Shown here: positions 54,760 through 63,331 of the stretch, in pieces
How the letters are laid out: each line of letters opens with the position of its first letter
How positions within the stretch are numbered: the stretch's first letter is position 1
Position numbers and translations under genes: made by a program
The notes under the pieces: model-generated
What the model saw: the letters and a program-made list of their open reading frames with translations, nothing else
Databases searched by the model: none
What the model was told of the DNA's origin: nothing
NCBI RefSeq assembly: GCF_000632225.1
Contig: NZ_JFYV01000034.1
Coordinates: 1-64,000, forward strand
Length of the DNA stretch: 64,000 nt
Reading direction: 5' to 3'
DNA from: Sphingomonas sp. RIT328
GTDB taxonomy: Bacteria; Pseudomonadota; Alphaproteobacteria; Sphingomonadales; Sphingomonadaceae

Positions 54760-55014
54760 ATGCTCTGGTCCTATATCCTCAAGCTCGTCATCCTGCTGCC
54801 GCTGGTCTGCGGCCTGATGATCGGTTGCCTGTACGCGTGGCGCAAGCTCGAGACGCGGATGCCCGGCAAGGCACCCAACCGGCTGATCGGCATCAAGGAA
54901 ACCATGATGATCTCGCCCGGCCTGCGGCTCGCGGTGCTCGATTTCGAAGGCAGGCGGCTGCTCGTCTCGGTCGGTCGCGGCGGCGTCACCCTGATCGACA
55001 AGGCCGACCTGTGA
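54760..55014 (+). CDS. fliO: FliO-like flagellar export component
   Basis: An 84-aa protein with one N-terminal membrane helix (about 5-26) and a small cytosolic domain with LGIKETMMISPGLRLAV-like strands. FliO assists FliP assembly in the export gate. The family is weakly conserved; size, topology and position between fliN and fliP are the main evidence. Confidence 0.8.
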   Translation: MLWSYILKLVILLPLVCGLMIGCLYAWRKLETRMPGKAPNRLIGIKETMMISPGLRLAVLDFEGRRLLVSVGRGGVTLIDKADL

Positions 55015-55889
55015 GCGTCACCGTCACCCGCAGCGGCCATGGCCCGGCGCTGATCCGCAGCGCCCGCCCGCGCGCCGCCCGCCCCGCCGCGCGCCGCTGG
55101 ATCTGGGCGATGCTCGCGATCGCGCTCGCGCTGCTGATCGCGATGCCCGCCTTCGCGCAGGGCCAGCCCGCCGCGCCGGCGCCCGGCGTCGGCGATGCGG
55201 TCGACCGCGCGCTCGGCCAGCTGAGTTCGGGCGCCGCCTCGGGCGGCACGCAGAGCGCGCCGCTGTCGCTGTCGCTCCAGGTCCTCATCATCATGGGCCT
55301 GCTGACGATCCTGCCGGGCATCCTGCTGATGATGACCAGCTTCACCCGCATCGTCATCGTCCTCGCGGTGCTGCGCCAGGCGCTCGGCCTGCAACAGACG
55401 CCGCCCAATCAGGTGCTGATCGGCCTCGCGCTGTTCCTGTCGCTGTTCATCATGGCACCGACGATCAGCCAGATGAACACGCAGGCGATCCAGCCCTACG
55501 CCGCCGGCCAGCTCGCCGGCACGCAGATGATCGAGCGCGCCGGTGCGCCGCTCCATGCCTTCATGGTCAAGCAGACGCGGATCAAGGACGTGACGATGTT
55601 CGCCGACATGGCGAAGTCCGGCCCCTATAGCGCGTCCGCCGACATCCCCTTCGCGGTGCTGCTCCCCGCCTTCGTCACCTCCGAACTCAAGACCGCCTTC
55701 CAGATCGGGTTCCTGATGTTCCTGCCGTTCATCGTCATCGATCTCGTCGTCGCCTCGGTGCTGATGGCGCTCGGCATGGCGATGCTGTCGCCGACGATCA
55801 TCTCGCTGCCGTTCAAGCTGCTGCTGTTCGTGCTGGTCGACGGCTGGGCGTTGACGATGGGCAGCCTCGCCAATTCGTTCGCGACCTGA
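55011..55889 (+). CDS. fliP: Flagellar export gate protein FliP
   Basis: A 292-aa core subunit of the FliPQR export channel. After an Arg-rich start and a cleavable signal-like helix (about 30-50, AMPAFAQG) the protein has the family motifs LTILPGILLMMTSFTRIVIV, FLSLFIMAPT and FQIGFLMFLPFIVIDLVVAS with four membrane helices. The GTG at 55011 overlaps the fliO stop (GTGA) and makes the N-terminal region some 40 residues longer than in E. coli; a later start cannot be excluded. Confidence 0.94.
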   Translation: MSVTVTRSGHGPALIRSARPRAARPAARRWIWAMLAIALALLIAMPAFAQGQPAAPAPGVGDAVDRALGQLSSGAASGGTQSAPLSLSLQVLIIMGLLTILPGILLMMTSFTRIVIVLAVLRQALGLQQTPPNQVLIGLALFLSLFIMAPTISQMNTQAIQPYAAGQLAGTQMIERAGAPLHAFMVKQTRIKDVTMFADMAKSGPYSASADIPFAVLLPAFVTSELKTAFQIGFLMFLPFIVIDLVVASVLMALGMAMLSPTIISLPFKLLLFVLVDGWALTMGSLANSFAT

Positions 55890-55899
55890 GGAGCCAATC

Positions 55900-56169
55900 A
55901 TGGACGCCGATTATTTCCTCACCGTCGCCAATCAGACGATGTGGGTGCTCGCGCTCGCCAGCGCGCCGATCCTGATCCCGGCGCTGCTCGCCGGGTTGAT
56001 CCTCGGCATGATCCAGGCGGCGACCTCGATCAACGAACAGACGCTGAGCTTCGTCCCCAAATTGCTGGTCGTCGCCTTCTCGATCATGATCTTCGGCAGC
56101 CTGATCCTCGGCCTGCTCACCGATTTCACCGTCGGCATGTTCGAACGCATCCCGGATCTGGTGAAGTAG
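55900..56169 (+). CDS. fliQ: Flagellar export gate protein FliQ
   Basis: An 89-aa subunit with two membrane hairpin helices (about 15-40 and 50-75); ILGMIQAATSINEQTLSFVPK is the family signature (described around residues 31-50). GAGGAGCC ribosome site eight bases ahead of the ATG. Placed between fliP and fliR as usual. Confidence 0.95.
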   Translation: MDADYFLTVANQTMWVLALASAPILIPALLAGLILGMIQAATSINEQTLSFVPKLLVVAFSIMIFGSLILGLLTDFTVGMFERIPDLVK

Positions 56170-56172
56170 TCG

Positions 56173-56943
56173 ATGCTCGGCTTCGGCCTCGCCATCGAAC
56201 CGCAGATCTGGGCGCTGATCTTCGTCATGGTACGGATCGGCGCGGCGTTCATCGTCGCGCCGGTGTTCGGCGCGGTGGCGGTGCCGCTGCCGGTGCGCGT
56301 CGGCCTGTCGGGCGCGATCGGCATCTTCGTGCTCAAGGTCCATCCGGTGGTGCCGCCGGCGCAGATCTTTGCGGCGGCGACCTTCCTCGCGATCTTCGCC
56401 GAGGCGCTGGTCGGCACCGCGATCGGCTTCATCCTGCAGATCGCCTTCGCCGCGCCGATGATCGCGTCGGAGATCATCGGCGGGTCGATGGGCATCGGCT
56501 TCGCCTCGTCGATCGATCCGCAGAACGGCCGCTCGACGCCCGCGCTCGGCCAGTTCTTCACGGTGATGCTGACGCTGCTGTTCCTGTCGGCGGACGGTCA
56601 TCTCGTCCTCGTCGAGCTGCTGGTGAAAAGCTATGAGACGATGCCGCCGGGCAGCTGGATCGCGCCCGAACGGCTGCGGCAGATCGCCTTCTTCGGCGGC
56701 TATGCCTTTCTCGCCGGACTGCTGCTCGCGTTGCCGGTCGGCTTCCTGCTGCTCTGCCTCAACCTGATCGTCGGCATGGTCAGCCGCGCCGCACCCGCGC
56801 TCAACCTCTTCTCGGTCGGCCTGCCCGCCAGCCTCGCCGTCGGCGTCGTCGCGCTCGCCGTCGCCTTCCCGGCGATGGGCGATTACATGCTCGTCATCGT
56901 CCGCGAAGGGCTCGCCGCGACCCAAGGTCTGGTGATCGGCTGA
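56173..56943 (+). CDS. fliR: Flagellar export gate protein FliR
   Basis: A 256-aa membrane protein with about six helices, closing the FliP5Q4R1 gate. Motifs: MVRIGAAFIVAPVFG at 18-32, LPVRVGLSGAIGIF, GFILQIAFAAPMIASEIIGG, and LNLFSVGLPASLAVG toward the end. It ends within the flhB start codon (TGATG). Confidence 0.95.
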   Translation: MLGFGLAIEPQIWALIFVMVRIGAAFIVAPVFGAVAVPLPVRVGLSGAIGIFVLKVHPVVPPAQIFAAATFLAIFAEALVGTAIGFILQIAFAAPMIASEIIGGSMGIGFASSIDPQNGRSTPALGQFFTVMLTLLFLSADGHLVLVELLVKSYETMPPGSWIAPERLRQIAFFGGYAFLAGLLLALPVGFLLLCLNLIVGMVSRAAPALNLFSVGLPASLAVGVVALAVAFPAMGDYMLVIVREGLAATQGLVIG

Positions 56944-58082
56944 TGTCGGAGGGTGGCGACAAGACGGAAGCCCCGACGGCCAAGCGCAAGCAAAAGGCCG
57001 CCGAAGACGGCAACATCCTCAAGTCGAAGGATTTCGCCACCGCATTGGTGGTGATGGCCGGCGTCGCCTGGCTGATCTTCGCCGGCCCGTCGCTGATCGC
57101 GGCGTGCAAGGCGGTGATGGCGGCGAGCTTCCAGTTCGACCGGACCGACGTCGAGGATTTCTCGCCGTGGCGGCCGTTGCAGCAGGCGGGATGGAAGCTG
57201 CTGCCGTCGCTGATCACCTTGTTCGCGGTCAGCATGGTCGCGACGATCCTCAGCTCGGCCGGGCTCGGTTCGCTGACCTGGAACAACAAGCTGATCGCCT
57301 TCAAGGGCAATCGCATCAATCCCGCCTCCGGCCTCAAGCGGATCATCGGCCCGCAAGGATGGATCGAGCTCGGCAAGTCGCTGCTCAAGGTCGTGCTGCT
57401 CGGCGCGATCGGCGCCTATATGCTGTGGTCGTCGAGCCGCGCGACGCTCGGCCTCACCTCGTCGAGCCTCGGCGATGCGGTGGCGGAGCTCGGCGGCACC
57501 TTCACCGGCATCATGATCGCGATGGCCGGCGGCCTGTTCGCGATCGCGCTGTTCGACGTGCCGGTCCAGATCCTGCAACTGCTCAGCAAGCTGCGCATGA
57601 CCAAGCAGGAGGTGCGCGACGAGCACAAGGAAACCGAAGGCTCGCCCGAGGCCAAGGGCCATCAGCGGGCGATGCAGCGCGCGCTGGCGAGCGGCGGCGT
57701 GCGCAAGGCGGTGGCGGAGGCGCATGTCGTGCTGACCAACCCGACGCATTTCGCGGTCGCGCTGCGCTATGATCGCGGTCAGGACCAGGTGCCGGTGGTC
57801 GTCGCCAAGGGCCGCGGCGCGATCGCACTGGCGATCCGCGAGGCGGCGGGTGAGATGCGCGTGCCGGTGCTCGAATATCCGATGCTCGCCCGCGCGGTCT
57901 ATTACACCAGCCGCGAAGGCCAGGAGGTGCGCGACGACCTCTATGTCGCGATCGCCACCGTCCTCGCCTTCGTCTTCAACGTCAACGCCGCGGCGCGCGG
58001 CATCGTCCAGCCGCCGATCGACGTGCCGGAAGGCGCCCGCTTCGACGAACACGGCATCAAGATAACCGGCAACAAAGCCTAA
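56943..58082 (+). CDS. flhB: Flagellar export switch protein FlhB
   Basis: A 379-aa membrane protein controlling export specificity. N-terminal Lys-rich start (KTEAPTAKRKQKAAEDGNI), four membrane helices (about 30-215) and the cytosolic domain with the autocleavage motif NPTH (AHVVLTNPTHFAVALRY). Cleavage there lets export change from hook to filament subunits. The C-terminal tail is of normal length. Confidence 0.96.
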   Translation: MSEGGDKTEAPTAKRKQKAAEDGNILKSKDFATALVVMAGVAWLIFAGPSLIAACKAVMAASFQFDRTDVEDFSPWRPLQQAGWKLLPSLITLFAVSMVATILSSAGLGSLTWNNKLIAFKGNRINPASGLKRIIGPQGWIELGKSLLKVVLLGAIGAYMLWSSSRATLGLTSSSLGDAVAELGGTFTGIMIAMAGGLFAIALFDVPVQILQLLSKLRMTKQEVRDEHKETEGSPEAKGHQRAMQRALASGGVRKAVAEAHVVLTNPTHFAVALRYDRGQDQVPVVVAKGRGAIALAIREAAGEMRVPVLEYPMLARAVYYTSREGQEVRDDLYVAIATVLAFVFNVNAAARGIVQPPIDVPEGARFDEHGIKITGNKA

Positions 58083-58131
58083 ACGTCCGGCGGCGGCGGC
58101 CGTTATCAGAGATAAAGCGCGGAGTGCGACG

Positions 58132-59631
58132 ATGACCACCACCACTGCCACCACGACGTCGACCAGCACCGCCACCACCACCGCGACGAGCAGCGCCAGC
58201 GTCACCAAGACCGCCGCGCAGCAGGTGCTCACCTCGCTCGACACCGGATCGGGCGTCGACACCGCCTCGCTCGTCACCGCGCTGGTCCAGGCGCAGTTCG
58301 CCGCCAAGAACGCCTCGATCACCAGCCGCAACACCGCGCTGACCGCCCAGATCTCGGCCGCGGGCACGCTCAAGAGCACGATCAGCAATTTCGCCACCGC
58401 GCTCGGCACGCTCAGCACCGGCGGCACGCTGCAGACGCAGCCGGTCAGCTCCAATGCGACCGCGCTCGGCGTCTCGGCGATCAGCGGCGCCAAGGTCGGC
58501 GACCTCAGCACCAGCGTCACCGTCAGCGCGCTCGCCTCGGCGCAGGGCGCGCGGTCCGCCGCGGTCGCCGATCGCACCGCGACGATCGCCACCGGCAAGC
58601 TGACGCTCCAGCTCGGCAGCGCCACCTACAACAGCGCCGGCACCGCGATGACCGGCTTCACCGCGGGCAGCGGCGCGGCGGTCTCGATCGACGTCACCGA
58701 CGGCAGCCTCAACGGCATCGCCAGCGCGATCAACGCCGCCAAGGCCGGCGTCACCGCCAGCATCATCACCGATGCCGACGGCAAGGCGGTGCTGTCGCTC
58801 AAGGGCACCACCGGCACCGACCAGGCCTTCACCCTCACCGCAGACGATTCGTCCAGCGCGCTCAGCCAGTTCAACGTCGGCCCGAACAGCGGCATGACGC
58901 TGACCGGCACCGCCGCCAATGCGCAGCTGACGGTCGACGGCGTCGCGGTGCAGCGCAGCAGCAACACCATCTCCGACCTGGTCAGCGGCGTGAAGCTCCA
59001 GCTCAACGCGGTGACCGGCGGCCCGGTCGCGCTGTCGAGCACGCGGCCGACGAGCGCGGTCGCCCAGGCGGTGGCGGATTTCGTCGACACCTACAATCAG
59101 GTCTATGCCAGCGCCAAGGGGCTGACCGATGCGAGCACCGGCGACCTCAAGAGCGACACCGCCGCCAAGACGATGGTGCGCTCGCTCCAGTCGCTGACCA
59201 CCAAGACGCTGGTGTCCAACCCGGGCACCAACGCACCGACGACGCTGGCGCAGATCGGCGTCTCGACCAATCGCGACGGATCGCTGTCGGTCGATACGGC
59301 AACGCTCAACAAGATGATGGCCGCCTATCCGGACGAGGTCGAGGCGATGTTCGCGCCGACGACCGGCAATGCCATCGGCCTGTCGAGCACGCTCAACGGC
59401 ATCTCGCTCGCCGCGGCGAGTAGCATCACCGGGCTCGGCGCCTCGACCACCCGCTATACCAAGGCGCAGACCGATCTCACCGACGAACAGGCGAAGATCA
59501 CGACGCTGTCGGATGCGATGTCGACCCGGCTGACCCAGCAATTCTCGACGATGAACAGCAAGGTCGCGGCCTACAAATCGACCCAGACGTTCCTCGAAAA
59601 CCAGATCAAGGCGTGGAATTCGGACAAGTAA
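58132..59631 (+). CDS. fliD: Flagellar filament cap protein FliD
   Basis: The 499-aa cap (HAP2) under which flagellin polymerises. It starts with a Thr/Ser/Ala low-complexity leader of about 30 residues, then the D0/D1 helix (LDTGSGVDTASLVTALVQAQ), Ser/Thr/Ala/Gly-rich beta domains, and the C-terminal coiled coil ending AAYKSTQTFLENQIKAWNSD. No cysteines and low charge, like other axial proteins. 49 bp after flhB, 1 bp before fliS. Confidence 0.93.
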   Translation: MTTTTATTTSTSTATTTATSSASVTKTAAQQVLTSLDTGSGVDTASLVTALVQAQFAAKNASITSRNTALTAQISAAGTLKSTISNFATALGTLSTGGTLQTQPVSSNATALGVSAISGAKVGDLSTSVTVSALASAQGARSAAVADRTATIATGKLTLQLGSATYNSAGTAMTGFTAGSGAAVSIDVTDGSLNGIASAINAAKAGVTASIITDADGKAVLSLKGTTGTDQAFTLTADDSSSALSQFNVGPNSGMTLTGTAANAQLTVDGVAVQRSSNTISDLVSGVKLQLNAVTGGPVALSSTRPTSAVAQAVADFVDTYNQVYASAKGLTDASTGDLKSDTAAKTMVRSLQSLTTKTLVSNPGTNAPTTLAQIGVSTNRDGSLSVDTATLNKMMAAYPDEVEAMFAPTTGNAIGLSSTLNGISLAAASSITGLGASTTRYTKAQTDLTDEQAKITTLSDAMSTRLTQQFSTMNSKVAAYKSTQTFLENQIKAWNSDK

Positions 59632-59632
59632 G

Positions 59633-60031
59633 ATGGCGTACGCAACGGCTCTTCGCGGCGATCCCTACGCCACCTATCGCCAGATCGACGTCGTCGGCCG
59701 CACCGCCGAGGCGCAGGGGCCCGGCCTCGTCCAGCTCCTGTACGAGGAACTGGTGTCGGCGCTGCGCGCGGCGGCCTGGGCGGTCGAGCATAACCAGCTG
59801 CGCACCAAGAGCGAGCGCGTGACGCGCGCCACCGCCATCCTGTTCGCGCTTGAATCCGGCCTCGACTTCGAGCGCGGCGGCGAGGTGTCGACGACGCTGG
59901 CGCGGCTCTATGCCGGTATCCGCCAGACGGTGATCGCCGCCTCGGTCGGCTACGATCCCGCGCCGTTCCGCGCCGCCGCCAACAGCCTCAGCGAGATCGC
60001 CGAAGCGTGGCGCACCGCGCGCGCGGCGTGA
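59633..60031 (+). CDS. fliS: Flagellin chaperone FliS
   Basis: A 132-aa helical-bundle chaperone that holds flagellin before export. Family traits: a Tyr-rich opening (ATALRGDPYATYRQIDVV), EAQGPGLVQLLYEELVSALR, and FALESGLDFERGGEVSTTLARLY. Pairs with fliD as is usual. It is the last flagellar gene here and converges on the LysR gene. Confidence 0.92.
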   Translation: MAYATALRGDPYATYRQIDVVGRTAEAQGPGLVQLLYEELVSALRAAAWAVEHNQLRTKSERVTRATAILFALESGLDFERGGEVSTTLARLYAGIRQTVIAASVGYDPAPFRAAANSLSEIAEAWRTARAA

Positions 60032-60043
60032 GAACGCGGTTGG

Positions 60044-60895
60044 TCAACGGTTCGATACGACGTGATTGGTCATGCAACGCCGGATGTCGTCGGCAATCGC
60101 CGTCGCCGCCGGGGTCGCGCCGCGGTTGACCAGCACGAATTGCGCAGGGGGCAGTGCCGGCAAACCGTCGACCTCGCGCAGATCGGCTGCCCGGCAGGCC
60201 GATCGCGTCATCGGCATGATCCCCAGCCCGGCGGCGACCGCCATCAACAGGCCCTCCCCGCTCGGACTCTGGCAGGCGATCCGCCAGCGTCGGTCGGCCC
60301 GCGCCAGCGCCTCGATCGCCGCGGCACGATAGGGGCAGGCGTCGGGATAGACCGCCAGCGACAGGATGGGTTGCGTCGCGTCGACGTGCGCCGCCGCCGC
60401 CCAGACGAGCGGTTCCGACCATAACGCCTCGCCGCGCGGGTCGCTGCCGCAGCGGCTGCCGAGCACGACATCGAGTCCGCCCTGATCGACCAGGTCGAGC
60501 AGATCCCCCATCAGGCCGATCTGCAACGCGACTTCGACCCCGTCGTGCGACGTGCCGAAACGCCGCAGGCATTCGATCAGCGGCCCCTTCGCCATCCCTT
60601 CGCTCGCTCCGACGCGGATTCGGCCGCGCAGGTGGCGGCGGGCGTCGAGACTGAGGCGCGCCTCGGCAGTCAGCGCCAGGATACTGCGCGCATAGCCAGC
60701 CAGCTGCCGTCCCGCCGCTGTCGGCACCACCGTCCGCGTCGTCCGGTCGAACAGCCGATGGCCGACATCCGCTTCCAGTCTCCGCAAATGGGCACTCACC
60801 GCGGATTGGGTCAGGTGCAATGTCGCAGCGGCCTGCGTGAAGCTGCCGGTATCGGTGACGGTGAGGAAGCTTCGGAGGAGGACCGGATCGAGCAT
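60044..60895 (-). CDS. LysR-family transcriptional regulator
   Basis: A 283-aa LTTR: N-terminal winged HTH (MLDPVLLRSFLTVTDTGSFT then AAATLHLTQSAVSAHLRRLE) and the two-lobed co-inducer domain (about 88-280). The start at 60895 matches the family; a frame 12 codons longer exists. It diverges from a ferric-reductase-like membrane gene, and the gap contains a strong inverted repeat, so it probably controls that gene. Effector unknown. Confidence 0.9.
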   Translation of the reverse strand: MLDPVLLRSFLTVTDTGSFTQAAATLHLTQSAVSAHLRRLEADVGHRLFDRTTRTVVPTAAGRQLAGYARSILALTAEARLSLDARRHLRGRIRVGASEGMAKGPLIECLRRFGTSHDGVEVALQIGLMGDLLDLVDQGGLDVVLGSRCGSDPRGEALWSEPLVWAAAAHVDATQPILSLAVYPDACPYRAAAIEALARADRRWRIACQSPSGEGLLMAVAAGLGIMPMTRSACRAADLREVDGLPALPPAQFVLVNRGATPAATAIADDIRRCMTNHVVSNR

Positions 60896-60947
60896 CGATC
60901 GATCATAAACCGCACTGAATGGCGCTAGCAATCGTCGTTAGTTTGCT

Positions 60948-60978
60948 GAATGCCGGCCATGCATAGCGTCCGGCATTC
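60948..60978. promoter_or_regulatory. Inverted repeat in the LysR divergent promoter
   Basis: GAATGCCGG and CCGGCATTC, perfect 9-bp arms 13 bp apart, midway between the LysR gene and the divergent gene at 61000. LysR proteins bind such dyads (T-N11-A type) in the gap to the gene they regulate. Confidence 0.5.
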
Positions 60979-60999
60979 CGATACCGGATGAGGTGCAGC

Positions 61000-61650
61000 A
61001 TGCCCGCTCCCGCCAATGCCGCCCACGCCCCCGTCATCCGATCAGGGGGATGGCGATTGACCGGCATCGTCACAGCAGTCGTCCTCGCGTCAGCCTTGGT
61101 CCTGATCGTCGGGATCGGCGGCAGCATGGGCGCGCGCTCCGCCCTCCGCATGACCGCGCGTGCCTCGCTCGTCCTGTTCCTCAGCGCCTTCACCGCATCG
61201 GCGCTCCATCGCCTTCGGCCCATGTCGCTATCGCGCTGGCTGATGCGGAACCGTCGCTACCTGGGCGTTGCCTTCGCCGGATCGCACCTCGTCCATGCGC
61301 TGGCGATCGGGGCCTCTATCCGGGCCGATGCCGATGCGTTCTACGCTTCGCAGCAGCCGTCGGGCTATATGCTCAACGGCATCGGCTATGCCTTCATCCT
61401 CGCCATGGCGGCTACGTCGTTCCGCGCCTCGGCGCGCATGATCGGGACGACTGTGTGGCGGTGGCTGCACTGGGTCGGCGGCTATTACATCTGGTTCGCC
61501 TTCGCCAAATCCTATGTCCCCCGCGCCCTCCACGATGGCTTTTACCTACCCTTCGCCGCGGCGCTGTGTCTCGCCTTGGCCTTGCGCCTGTCTGCGGCGA
61601 TCCGGACGGCACGCCCCTATTTCTGGAACCAGTGGCGGTGCGCGAAATAG
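61000..61650 (+). CDS. Ferric-reductase-like transmembrane protein
   Basis: A 216-aa inner-membrane protein with six hydrophobic helices (about 20-42, 54-72, 88-106, 123-141, 155-172, 180-200). His residues in helices 2, 3 and 5 (His70, His96/His99, His157 in WRWLHWVGGYYIW) are placed for b-type haem binding, as in the ferric-reductase-like family that includes MsrQ and NOX cores. No soluble flavin domain is fused. GAGG six bases before the ATG sets the start. It overlaps the end of the convergent CorA-type gene by 34 bp. Confidence 0.8.
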   Translation: MPAPANAAHAPVIRSGGWRLTGIVTAVVLASALVLIVGIGGSMGARSALRMTARASLVLFLSAFTASALHRLRPMSLSRWLMRNRRYLGVAFAGSHLVHALAIGASIRADADAFYASQQPSGYMLNGIGYAFILAMAATSFRASARMIGTTVWRWLHWVGGYYIWFAFAKSYVPRALHDGFYLPFAAALCLALALRLSAAIRTARPYFWNQWRCAK

Positions 61651-62570
61651 CCGAGCACCGTCGCGGCGATCGCGGCGCAAAGCCCCATGATCGCATCGAA
61701 CGCCCAGGGCTCCTGCGCGTAGGGCAGGTCGGCGACGTTCATGCCGTAGACGCCGGTGATGAAGGTCAGCGGCAGGAAGATCATTGCGATGATCGAGATG
61801 ATCAGCGAGCGGCTGTCGATCTGTTCGCTGCGCAGGTCGGTGAGCGCCTCGTGCATCAGCGAGGCGCGCTCGCGGATCGATTCCACCTCCTCGGTCATCC
61901 GCGCCGCGCGATCGGCGGCGGCGGCGAGGTGGCGACGATCGTCCTCGGCGAGCCACGCGCCGGGCAGCGCCGCCAGCTTTTCGAGCGCGGCGCGCTGCGG
62001 GCTGAGGAAGCGGCGGTAGCCGATCGCGGTGACGCGCACCCGCGTCACCACCCGGCGCAGGTCGAAGACGCGATTGGCGTCGAGCCGCTCCTCGCAATCG
62101 TCGAGCTCGTCGCCGAGGTCGGCGACATGCGGATCGAGGTCGGTGGTGATCGCGGTCGCCACCGCGGCGATGAAGTCGCCGGGGTCGACGATCGTGCCAG
62201 CCGCGATCTGCGTCTCGACGTCGGCGATGCCGATCAGCGGCCGCCGCGTCACCGAATAGACGCGCCCCTTGATCGCCCAGATCCGCACGGAGGCGAGCGG
62301 ATCGCCGCTCGCCATCTCCTCCGACGACCGGCCGCGCAGGTTGAGCAGCGCGCCATCGGCAAAGGCTTCGCAGCGCGGCCGCGTCTCCGAAGCGGTGAGC
62401 GCGTCGACGACGTAATCATCGAGTTTGGCGGCATCGCGCAGCCAGGCCTGCGCCTCCGCCTCGTTGCTGGTGAGATGCACCCAGACGAAATCGGCGGTGC
62501 AGGCGAGCGCCTCCTTGACCGCGACGCGCTCGACCGCGCCGCCGGTCACGCGATAGCCGAATCCGCTCAT
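61617..62570 (-). CDS. CorA/ZntB-family metal transporter
   Basis: A 317-aa protein of the CorA superfamily: a large N-terminal cytosolic domain with a long stalk helix (about 170-255) and two C-terminal membrane helices joined by the selectivity loop with GMN (ITGVYGMNVADLPY). The N-terminal VWVHLTSNE segment and the loop are nearer to ZntB-type zinc transporters than Mg2+ CorA; the ion is not certain. ATG overlaps the stop of the Met8-like gene (ATGA), so it is co-translated with it. Confidence 0.88.
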   Translation of the reverse strand: MSGFGYRVTGGAVERVAVKEALACTADFVWVHLTSNEAEAQAWLRDAAKLDDYVVDALTASETRPRCEAFADGALLNLRGRSSEEMASGDPLASVRIWAIKGRVYSVTRRPLIGIADVETQIAAGTIVDPGDFIAAVATAITTDLDPHVADLGDELDDCEERLDANRVFDLRRVVTRVRVTAIGYRRFLSPQRAALEKLAALPGAWLAEDDRRHLAAAADRAARMTEEVESIRERASLMHEALTDLRSEQIDSRSLIISIIAMIFLPLTFITGVYGMNVADLPYAQEPWAFDAIMGLCAAIAATVLGYFAHRHWFQK

Positions 62571-63331
62571 GCCATCACCAATTCGACGGTCAGCCCCTCG
62601 CCCGCCGCCGCCGCGGGCCAGGCCTCGCGCGCCGCATCGGCACGGGCGCGGTCGAGGATCGCGGCGGGCACGCCGGGATGGTGGATGACGCGATCGGCAT
62701 TGGCGAGCGCACGCGCCTGCCGCAACGTCAGATCGTCGGGATCGGGCGAGCCGAGCGTGATGCGGACATGGCCGCGGCCGCGCGGCTGGTCCGCGGCGAG
62801 CCAGCCGTCGACATCGACGTCCGCGACAGCGCCGAGCGGATCGAGCGGGCCACCCGCCGCCATCGCCGCGCCGAGCGCGCGTCGCCGCTCGCCGCCATCG
62901 GGGTAGCGCGCGCGCAACGCCGGCCGCGCCGCATGCAGCCGGGTGGCGAGCGCGCCGAGCCCGGCGGGCAGCCATGCCTCGAGCCGCTGGCGCAGCGCCG
63001 CCGCCAGCCCCGCCGACACGCCGCCGGTGCCGATCGCGACGAGGACCGGATCGCGATCGACGATCGCGGGCGTGGTGAAATCGCACAATTCGGGCCGGTC
63101 GACCGCGTTGACGAGGATGCCGCGCGCCCTGAGCCGCCCGACCGCCGCCACCGCCGCATCCTCCTCCTCGATCGCGACCACCGCCAGCGCCGCATCGACC
63201 TCCTCGCCGACGATCACCGCGCCGGCGCGGTCGAGCAGCCGCCGCTTGGCCTCGGCCGGCTCGCCGGTGCCGAGCAGGATCACCGGACGGCCCGCCAGCC
63301 GCACGAACAGCGGCAGGCTGTGCAGCGTCAC
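62567..63331 (-). CDS. Siroheme synthase-like (Met8/CysG N-terminal type) protein with vestigial SUMT piece
   Basis: 254 aa. Residues 1-150 match precorrin-2 dehydrogenase/sirohydrochlorin ferrochelatase: SLPLFVRLAGRPVILLGTGE as the NAD-binding start, NAVDRPELCDFTTPAIVDRD and IGTGGVSAGLA. After a linker, residues 187-233 resemble the beginning of the uroporphyrinogen-III methyltransferase (SUMT) domain (GHVRITLGSPDPDDLTLRQA, ALANADRVIHHP), but the other 200 residues of SUMT are absent. It may supply siroheme for sulfite or nitrite reduction. Overlaps lysA by 4 bp upstream and the CorA-type gene downstream. Confidence 0.85.
   Translation of the reverse strand: MTLHSLPLFVRLAGRPVILLGTGEPAEAKRRLLDRAGAVIVGEEVDAALAVVAIEEEDAAVAAVGRLRARGILVNAVDRPELCDFTTPAIVDRDPVLVAIGTGGVSAGLAAALRQRLEAWLPAGLGALATRLHAARPALRARYPDGGERRRALGAAMAAGGPLDPLGAVADVDVDGWLAADQPRGRGHVRITLGSPDPDDLTLRQARALANADRVIHHPGVPAAILDRARADAAREAWPAAAAGEGLTVELVMA

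Noticed and set aside
60993..62906. 637-codon plus-strand frame
   Set aside because: Part is in the wrong frame of the ferric-reductase-like gene and the rest is antisense to the CorA-type and Met8-like genes.
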